Assembly (NCBI GenBank): GCA_030612095.1 | Contig: JAUWOO010000028.1 | Coordinates: 1 to 14,829, forward strand | Origin: Thermoplasmatota archaeon | GTDB lineage: Archaea; Thermoplasmatota; E2; DHVEG-1 | Length of the DNA stretch: 14,829 nucleotides | Direction of reading: 5' to 3' | Part shown: positions 6,501-12,097 of the stretch, piece after piece | Layout of the letters: each line of letters begins with the position of its first letter | Numbering within the stretch: the stretch's first letter is position 1 | Position numbers and translations under genes: made by a program | Notes under the pieces: model-generated | Seen by the model: only the letters and a program-made list of their open reading frames with translations | Database searches by the model: none | What the model was told of the DNA's origin: nothing

Positions 6501-8078
6501 TTAGACACCTCCTGTAAATGATGGAATTACTTCTCTTACGTAATCACCATAGTTGATAAGTGCATTGGCCGCAGGCTCTACGATACTATTTACTATAATT
6601 TCAGGGAAAAGACCAAAGATTATTATGATGGTTGCAATGGTTCCCATGGCAATTAGCATACTTTTTGGCACTTCCTTTACATTTTCAAACTTTGGTAACG
6701 CCGGCCCTAAGAATGCGGAGTGAAATACTTTCACAAATACTGCTAGGAGCATTATGCTTGACAGGATAGCGATTATTGATAGTATTGGATTAAGTTGGTA
6801 TGTTGATTCATAAATGAGTAGTTTGGATGCGAACCCATTCATGGGGGGCATGCCCGATACGGCAAGAAGTCCTATTATGAAAAATACGGTAGTATATTTC
6901 ATATTCCTTGCCAATCCACCCAGCTTATTTAGGGAGGTTTCTTTTGTCGCATAATATATTGCTCCCGCGACAAGGAACAGTAGTCCAACATCCAATGCAT
7001 CGTTCATTATGTGGAAAATACCTCCCTTCATTGCAGCTAGTCCTGTAGCTGTCATTTCAGGGTTCAGCATGACAACAAGCCCAGTACCTATACCAAGGAG
7101 CATGTAACCTATTTCTGCTACTGCGCTAAAGGCTATAAGTCGTTTGAAATCAGTTTGTATTATTGCCATGGCAACTCCAAGTAACATTGTGATGATTCCC
7201 AGTATTACCAGGATCCAGCCAATAGATATGGAGCTTAGATTTATGGCTCCACCATAGATTGTGAAGCACACCCTAAAAACACCATATAGGCTTGCCTGGG
7301 TTGCACCTACAAGTATGAGGGTCACTGATGAAGGTGCTTTGCTATAAGCATCTGGGAGCCACATATGCATGGGTACCACACCTGCTTTCATAGCAAGTGC
7401 AGCAATCAATAAAACAAGTGCGATTTTATCTAGGAATGTATATTGCATTGCACTTGCAATCATTGCCATGTTAAGAGCGTTATATTGCCCATAGAACAGT
7501 GCTATTGAAAATAGAATAAATAGTGCACCTATGGTACTTATCACGATATATTTGAATCCTGCTTCAACTGATTTTGCCTTATTGGTCCAGAATGCTACTA
7601 GTGCAGCTGAAGAAATGGATGTTATCTCGAGGAATACAAAGAAGTTAAACAAGTCTCCGGTAAGTTCCATACCAAGCATTCCTGCAGTCATCAAAAGAAT
7701 CAGGGTGTAATACTTATCAAGTCCAGTGTTTTCCTTCATAAAAGACCATGAATAGATTACTGCAACCAGTGACAGTATTACGCTTATTATGGCCATGAAT
7801 GCACTCATTGCATCTACTTCAAATAGAATTCTCACAACGGGAAGTGCCAGATCTTGCGAACCAAAAATGTAGGTATGAATGTTTCCGGTAAAAACATCGG
7901 ATGCGAGCAGAAATACAAGTGAGGCAGTTAAACCAAGAGTTAGTATAACAAAAACATTTCTTACTTTATCATTAAGTCGGCTAATCAAAGGTGTGATAAA
8001 CGCGCCGAGTAAAGGAACGGCAACGATTAATGCTGGAGAATGTTGCAAAAGTAGGTCAATGAGGTCGGCTACATTCAT
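6501..8078 (-). CDS. mnhD: MrpD/MbhH-like antiporter subunit (NuoL/M/N family)
   Basis: The large proton- or sodium-conducting subunit of the pump, with about 14 helices and 525 residues. The charged residues of the antiporter family are visible: Glu138 in GMELTGDLFN, Glu151, Lys231 in MKAGVVPMHMWLPDAY with His238 and Lys247, Lys312 in DFKRLIAFSAVAEIGY, His356 in GGIFHIMNDA, and Lys419 in GMPPMNGFASKL. These form the half-channels and central ion path. It is the only full antiporter-type subunit in the operon, as in MBH, unlike true Mrp or Mbx, which carry two. Its ATG overlaps the MrpC stop as ATGA. Ion preference (Na+ or H+) cannot be read from this alone. Confidence 0.94.
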   Translation of the reverse strand: MNVADLIDLLLQHSPALIVAVPLLGAFITPLISRLNDKVRNVFVILTLGLTASLVFLLASDVFTGNIHTYIFGSQDLALPVVRILFEVDAMSAFMAIISVILSLVAVIYSWSFMKENTGLDKYYTLILLMTAGMLGMELTGDLFNFFVFLEITSISSAALVAFWTNKAKSVEAGFKYIVISTIGALFILFSIALFYGQYNALNMAMIASAMQYTFLDKIALVLLIAALAMKAGVVPMHMWLPDAYSKAPSSVTLILVGATQASLYGVFRVCFTIYGGAINLSSISIGWILVILGIITMLLGVAMAIIQTDFKRLIAFSAVAEIGYMLLGIGTGLVVMLNPEMTATGLAAMKGGIFHIMNDALDVGLLFLVAGAIYYATKETSLNKLGGLARNMKYTTVFFIIGLLAVSGMPPMNGFASKLLIYESTYQLNPILSIIAILSSIMLLAVFVKVFHSAFLGPALPKFENVKEVPKSMLIAMGTIATIIIIFGLFPEIIVNSIVEPAANALINYGDYVREVIPSFTGGV

Positions 8079-8419
8079 TCTTCCGGCCCCCCTATTTTTC
8101 TGACATCCAACGTTCCATAATGTCTATAGATGTGAATTACCAGCGACAACATCAGTGCTAGGACGGCGACACCTATGACAATGCTGGTAAGAGTCAGTGC
8201 TTGAGGGACGGGCAATGCCATAATTCCCCCCGGTGAACTTGTATAGATTGGAGCAATACTTCCTTCTCTATAACCTAATGTGATTAGAAACAGATTAACT
8301 CCGCTTTCAATAAGGGTGATACCAATGACCATTTTAATCAGATTTCTCTTAAAAATAACTGCATATAATCCTATCAGAATCAAGGCAGCAACTGCAATAA
8401 AAGGAATATTAAAAATCAT
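8075..8419 (-). CDS. mnhC: MrpC/MbhG-like (NuoK-family) subunit
   Basis: A three-helix subunit of 114 residues. The central helix carries the family Glu in VIGITLIESGVNLFLI, and LPVPQALTLTSIVIGVAV in the third helix is the MrpC/MbhG signature. It packs beside MrpD and forms part of the ion pathway. Start and stop overlap both neighbours by four bases (ATGA), implying coupled translation. Confidence 0.93.
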   Translation of the reverse strand: MIFNIPFIAVAALILIGLYAVIFKRNLIKMVIGITLIESGVNLFLITLGYREGSIAPIYTSSPGGIMALPVPQALTLTSIVIGVAVLALMLSLVIHIYRHYGTLDVRKIGGPEE

Positions 8420-8892
8420 TTCTTTTCCCCCTTTGTTCTGCTTGCATGAGCCATGACCAAAACGATACCAAACAAACCTGCGATTACCTTAAGTCCTACG
8501 GCAAAATTCATCAGTGGAATTACGCCTCCTGTATTGATATCTGCAAGACCTGATCCAGCAGCTGGAACCACTCCGAATAGGGAATTTGTACCAACTAAGA
8601 AATTATTAAAAAACACTGCCCCAAAGCCGAGTCCCAGTAGCGCAAGAAGAATAAAACAGACAGCTCCAAGGCTTTCGAGAATTGATAGGTTTTTTTCTTT
8701 TACTCTACTCACTATCCATATGGACCCATAAGAAACTAGCATCATTGCACAGCCGGATGCAACTATGGCTCCTCCTTGGAAACCACCACCTGGTGTAAGA
8801 TGTCCATGGGCAATGACGTATAAACCATATATCGTAATGAGTGGGAATGTAATGCTAGAGATGGTTTTGACGATCTTAGACATGCCACTCAT
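8416..8892 (-). CDS. mnhB: MrpB/MbhF-like subunit
   Basis: A four-helix membrane protein of 158 residues in the MnhB family. The hallmark is the loop HGHLTPGGGFQGGAIVASG near residues 28-46. The C-terminal half, with GGVIPLMNFAVGLKVIAGLF, is also typical. In Mrp and MBH complexes this subunit lies between the MrpA C-terminal helices and MrpC. It overlaps both neighbouring genes by ATGA. Nothing in it is unusual. Confidence 0.93.
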   Translation of the reverse strand: MSGMSKIVKTISSITFPLITIYGLYVIAHGHLTPGGGFQGGAIVASGCAMMLVSYGSIWIVSRVKEKNLSILESLGAVCFILLALLGLGFGAVFFNNFLVGTNSLFGVVPAAGSGLADINTGGVIPLMNFAVGLKVIAGLFGIVLVMAHASRTKGEKK

Positions 8893-9164
8893 TTGTTTAG
8901 CCTCCTAAAAATCATGATAACGGCTGCAACAGCAGTAAATAAAATCGTAGCCTCACCAAGTGTATCAAAACCTCTATAATCAAACACTACTGATGTAACT
9001 GCATTGTTTGCTCCTGTTTCTGTCTGGGCGTTGGTAATTATGTTATCGTCCATGCCTGTTTCATCTGGGGCACCAAACGGATGTATCATGAGGGCACCAA
9101 AAATAAAGAACATTGCAACAATTGAAAAGGACAATACGGCTGCTATATCTCTTCTTGACATCAT
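8889..9164 (-). CDS. MbhE-like subunit (equivalent to the last part of MrpA)
   Basis: A two-helix protein of 91 residues. It holds the marks of the MrpA C-terminal end / MbhE: an N-terminal helix, then HPFGAPD, an extracytoplasmic loop, and SVVFDYRGFDTLGEATILFT leading into the second helix. In Mrp systems this piece is fused to MrpA or MrpB; here it is a separate gene, as in MBH. The start could be either of two consecutive ATGs (9164 or 9161). It overlaps its neighbours by ATGA. Confidence 0.88.
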   Translation of the reverse strand: MMSRRDIAAVLSFSIVAMFFIFGALMIHPFGAPDETGMDDNIITNAQTETGANNAVTSVVFDYRGFDTLGEATILFTAVAAVIMIFRRLNK

Positions 9165-9412
9165 GCTTCTTCCTCCATACGTTTTGTAGCTTTTATTGCA
9201 ATGACAAGAATGGCAGTAGTAAGACAGGCACCTACACCTGCTTCTGCTATTGCAACGTCAGGTGCCTGAAGAATATAAAACTCAAGGGATAGTAAAAGAC
9301 TCATTGCAGCAACAGCAATAGCCGCGGCGATCAAATCTTTCGTTAAAACAGCAAATGCAGCAGCCGCTACGATTAGGATAGGCAGTATAATATGAATTGC
9401 TTCCAGTATCAT
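9161..9412 (-). CDS. MbhD-like subunit (DUF4040 type)
   Basis: A three-helix protein of 83 residues corresponding to a short segment of the MrpA C-terminus, encoded alone as in MBH (MbhD). The diagnostic stretch is LQAPDVAIAEAGVGACLTTA near residues 48-67, with an acidic pair (D, E) thought to take part in ion transfer. Start and stop overlap its neighbours by ATGA. Confidence 0.9.
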   Translation of the reverse strand: MILEAIHIILPILIVAAAAFAVLTKDLIAAAIAVAAMSLLLSLEFYILQAPDVAIAEAGVGACLTTAILVIAIKATKRMEEEA

Positions 9413-9795
9413 TCTTTTACCTCCGTTTTCTTCTTAACAGTTTTTTTAGTTGACTTTTTTCTCAAGCTATCTACGACAGCACCAACTGGTTCGACACCAC
9501 TTTTATGTGCAGCTCTTGCAATAGCATGGGCGCCAGTTGGATTAGTAAGCAGTATGGCTACTAATGCTCCCACTGTGTGTATTGCTAAAACGGAACCATC
9601 TGTACTACCTTGATACCACATTTTCAACCCCAGAATTATTACTGACCCACAGATGAAAATTGAACCAAACGTCGTACATTTTGTCCCGGCGTGAAGTCTT
9701 GTGTATACATCAGGGAAACGCAATAATCCAACTCCGGCAAGGACATTGAAAAAAATTCCAATTCCCAGTAAAATGTAAATTAAAATCTCTAACAT
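9409..9795 (-). CDS. mnhG: MrpG/MbhC-like subunit
   Basis: A three-helix subunit of 128 residues. The family core LLRFPDVYTRLHAGTKCTTF is present near residues 24-43, followed by LTNPTGAHAIARAAH. The C-terminus is an unusually basic tail (STKKTVKKKTEVKE) likely exposed to the cytoplasm; such tails vary in the family. Its ATG shares one base with the preceding TGA (TGATG). It functions with MrpE and MrpF in the outer end of the membrane arm. Confidence 0.94.
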   Translation of the reverse strand: MLEILIYILLGIGIFFNVLAGVGLLRFPDVYTRLHAGTKCTTFGSIFICGSVIILGLKMWYQGSTDGSVLAIHTVGALVAILLTNPTGAHAIARAAHKSGVEPVGAVVDSLRKKSTKKTVKKKTEVKE

Positions 9796-10058
9796 CAGAA
9801 GTCCCCTCCTTCTAGGTACTTAGCTATAAACAATGTGGAAATAAAAGAGAGTAGAGCGTAGACTATGGCAACATCAATATAGATAACTTCATTGAATGCT
9901 GCACCAAAAACGACCATGCCAACAATTACAATAGTGTTGATCGTGTCCAAGCCAACAATTCGATCTGGTGCGGTTGGTCCACGGATCACTCTAATCATGG
10001 CCATTATAACACAAAACAGTAGTGCTAGTAATACAACCAAGTATTCAAAGTCCATCAT
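9795..10058 (-). CDS. mnhF: MrpF/MbhB-like subunit
   Basis: A three-helix subunit carrying the signature RVIRGPTAPDRIVGLDTINT. I chose the ATG at 10058 because AGGAGG lies seven bases before it and it overlaps the mnhE stop (ATGATG); an upstream ATG at 10079 would add seven hydrophilic residues and place the Shine-Dalgarno site inside the gene. From 10058 the protein is 87 residues, the usual size. Confidence 0.93.
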   Translation of the reverse strand: MMDFEYLVVLLALLFCVIMAMIRVIRGPTAPDRIVGLDTINTIVIVGMVVFGAAFNEVIYIDVAIVYALLSFISTLFIAKYLEGGDF

Positions 10059-10573
10059 TCGGCAATCCTCCTGACCCATTTATCAAAATTTCCACAGATA
10101 TATTTGCAGTCAACAGATCCTCCCTTCAATGCCTCTTCATTGACATTTATCCAGTGGATGTAGAGATCATTTTTGTCTTCATCAATATCCACGCTTAATG
10201 TTCCAGGAGTAAGTGTTATGGAATTTGCAAGCATTGTTATTCCAAGATCTGTTTTAAGGTCTGGTGATATTTTTACAATGCCTGGATTGATTTTGCCTGT
10301 TATTACTCGGTATGCAACGTCAATATTTGCCTTTGCCAGACCTATAAAAAACGGTCCAATGGCATACGCAATAAATGTTAACCATCTAACAGGATTTAGC
10401 ATTCTAAAATCTTCCTTCACAAAAATCCGTCCCGTGACGAATCCAACGATTAATGAAAGAATAAATCCAAATAGAAATTCTTCCATGCTCCAAAGCCCCA
10501 TTGTTCCACTGCCCGTGGTAAGAAGTAGGTAGGTAATGAAACATATGATAGTTGTAACAATAAATGCTATCAT
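10055..10573 (-). CDS. mnhE: MrpE/MbhA-like subunit
   Basis: First gene of the pump operon, 172 residues. It has N-terminal hydrophobic helices and a C-terminal soluble domain holding LANSITLTPGTLSVDIDED, the defining MnhE motif. In Mrp complexes it lies at the distal tip of the membrane arm. A clear GAAGGAG lies before the ATG. The promoter is in the gap shared with thyX, where GCTTTTTAAAAGC provides an AT-rich TATA-like element at a fitting distance (about 55 bases before the start). Confidence 0.94.
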   Translation of the reverse strand: MIAFIVTTIICFITYLLLTTGSGTMGLWSMEEFLFGFILSLIVGFVTGRIFVKEDFRMLNPVRWLTFIAYAIGPFFIGLAKANIDVAYRVITGKINPGIVKISPDLKTDLGITMLANSITLTPGTLSVDIDEDKNDLYIHWINVNEEALKGGSVDCKYICGNFDKWVRRIAE

Positions 10574-10623
10574 TGTATTTCTCCTTCAAATATTTCTAAT
10601 TTCTATTTGACGGTAATTCTGTT

Positions 10624-10663
10624 GCTTTTTAAAAGCTTATGGTTTTCTGCTAGAATATTCTAG
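10624..10663. promoter_or_regulatory. Two palindromes in the divergent mnhE / thyX promoter region
   Basis: GCTTTTTAAAAGC (10624-10636, a 6-base inverted repeat around one T) and CTAGAATATTCTAG (10650-10663, a perfect 14-base palindrome) lie 13 bases apart. The first overlaps the likely TATA box of the minus-strand pump operon. The second sits just upstream of a GAATATATTG element (10679-10688) that could be the thyX TATA box. The layout suits a dimeric repressor or activator shared by the two promoters. No regulator is encoded in the window, so its identity is open. Confidence 0.4.
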
Positions 10664-10741
10664 AGTTGATGTAAGATTGAATATATTGAACCTCAAAAGT
10701 AATAAAAGCGAATTGGTATATGGATGAGAAGAGAGTTATTG

Positions 10742-11404
10742 ATGAATGCTAAACTTATAGGTTTTACTCCTAATCCTGAGAAAATACCTGCCATGGCTGC
10801 AAAACTTACGCACAGTAAAACAAAACCTGAAGATCTGGATAAAACCTCCGATAAAGAATTAAAATCTATACTCAAACATGTCATGGGCCTAGGGCATACG
10901 AGTGTAATTGAGCATGCTAGTTTTACTTTTGCAATAAGTGATGTAAGCAGGTCCCTGACGCATCAGCTAGTAAGACACCGCATAGCAAGTTACGCTCAGC
11001 AAAGTCAGCGATATGTAAATTTCAATGAACCTAATTATGTAACACCTCCAAAGATAGCTAAAGATAAGAAAATGAAAGAAGCGTTTGATGAGACAATGCA
11101 GAGCATCTGGTGTCAATATAACAAGCTTCTTGAGTTGGGTATTCCTGCTGAAGACAGCAGATATGTGCTTCCCAATGCAGCTTGTACCAATATTGTTGTT
11201 ACAATGAATGCACGTTCGTTACTGAATTTTTTCGAACTACGGTGTTGCCTACATGCTCAATGGGAGATCAGGCAACTAGCGAATAAGATGTTACAGGAAG
11301 TAAAAAAAGCAGCTCCGACTATTTTTAAAAACGCAGGTCCTGCATGTAAGAGCAAAGGTATTTGCCCTGAAAACAAAAAGGATTGTCCACTTTATCCGAA
11401 GTGA
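10742..11404 (+). CDS. thyX: FAD-dependent thymidylate synthase ThyX
   Basis: Makes dTMP from dUMP using methylene-tetrahydrofolate and FAD/NADPH as reductant. The ThyX signature RHRx7S is present as RHRIASYAQQSQRY, followed by the family segment ARSLLNFFELRCCLHAQWEIR that lines the dUMP site. I chose the ATG at 10742 because MNAKLIGFTPNPE matches the usual ThyX start and GAGAG lies six bases upstream; an ATG six codons earlier (10724) is possible. The result is 220 residues. The tail carries three cysteines in GPACKSKGICPENKKDCP, seen in many ThyX proteins and possibly metal-binding. The riboflavin-pathway gene follows after seven bases. Confidence 0.96.
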   Translation: MNAKLIGFTPNPEKIPAMAAKLTHSKTKPEDLDKTSDKELKSILKHVMGLGHTSVIEHASFTFAISDVSRSLTHQLVRHRIASYAQQSQRYVNFNEPNYVTPPKIAKDKKMKEAFDETMQSIWCQYNKLLELGIPAEDSRYVLPNAACTNIVVTMNARSLLNFFELRCCLHAQWEIRQLANKMLQEVKKAAPTIFKNAGPACKSKGICPENKKDCPLYPK

Positions 11405-11411
11405 GGATTGT

Positions 11412-12068
11412 ATGAATCGGCCATATGTAATTGTAAATTGTGCGATGTCTGCAGACGGTAAGATTGCGCTTCCAACTAGAAAACAGCTAAGGATATCTAG
11501 TGATGAAGACATAGAACGTATGTACAACTTGCGTAATGAATGTGATGCGGTTCTTGTTGGAATTGGTGCTGTGCTTTCCGATGATCCAAAGCTTACGGTT
11601 AAAGAGAAATATGTTAGAAATCCAAAACAGCCTTTGAGGGTAGTTCTGGATAGTAAATGCAGAACTCCGGGAAGTGCTTTGGTTTTAAATGATGTGGCAA
11701 AAACACTGATAGTCACCGTCCAAGGAAATGAAAAGCATTTTGATGGGGATCATGTAGAAGTAGTTGGAATCAAGAATGACGATGAGGGGCGTGTGGATCT
11801 AGAGAGTATGTTGAACGTCCTGCATCGGAAGGGGATAAGAAAACTATTGGTTGAAGGTGGAGGAACCGCTATATGGAGTTTTTTAAGGAGGGGATTGGTA
11901 GATGATTTGTATGTTTATATCGGATCATGTATCATTGGAGGTAAAAACACACCTACACTGGCTGATGGAATTGGTATAAAAAGTGAAGATGATTTATTAC
12001 CCCTGAAAATAGTTGATGTGAATAGATTAGGGGATGGTATTTTAGTTCATTATAAGCCAAAGTTGTAG
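11412..12068 (+). CDS. arfC: 2,5-diamino-6-ribosylamino-4(3H)-pyrimidinone 5'-phosphate reductase
   Basis: The archaeal/fungal RIB7-type reductase of riboflavin (and F420 deazaflavin) biosynthesis, which reduces the ribosyl side chain using NADPH. It belongs to the RibD C-terminal, dihydrofolate-reductase-like fold. Motifs in order: NCAMSADGKIAL (residues 9-20), DAVLVGIGAVLSDDPKLTV (about 45-63), PLRVVLDSKCRTP, LLVEGGGTAIWSFLRRGLVD, and the closing IGGKNTPTLADGIG. The 218 residues fit the family. It starts seven bases after thyX with GAGG overlapping the thyX stop, so the two are co-transcribed. It ends in TAG; reading through this TAG and the next at 12126 would run deep into the convergent gene, so this TAG acts as a real stop. 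Confidence 0.93.
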   Translation: MNRPYVIVNCAMSADGKIALPTRKQLRISSDEDIERMYNLRNECDAVLVGIGAVLSDDPKLTVKEKYVRNPKQPLRVVLDSKCRTPGSALVLNDVAKTLIVTVQGNEKHFDGDHVEVVGIKNDDEGRVDLESMLNVLHRKGIRKLLVEGGGTAIWSFLRRGLVDDLYVYIGSCIIGGKNTPTLADGIGIKSEDDLLPLKIVDVNRLGDGILVHYKPKL

Positions 12069-12097
12069 TGGAAAACAATTGAAGCTGTAAATTTATT

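Noticed and set aside
10720..10752. Ten-residue leader reading frame (MDEKRVIDEC) overlapping the thyX start
   Set aside because: It lacks a convincing ribosome site, has no regulatory codon run, and its frame is easily explained by chance overlap with the two candidate thyX starts.
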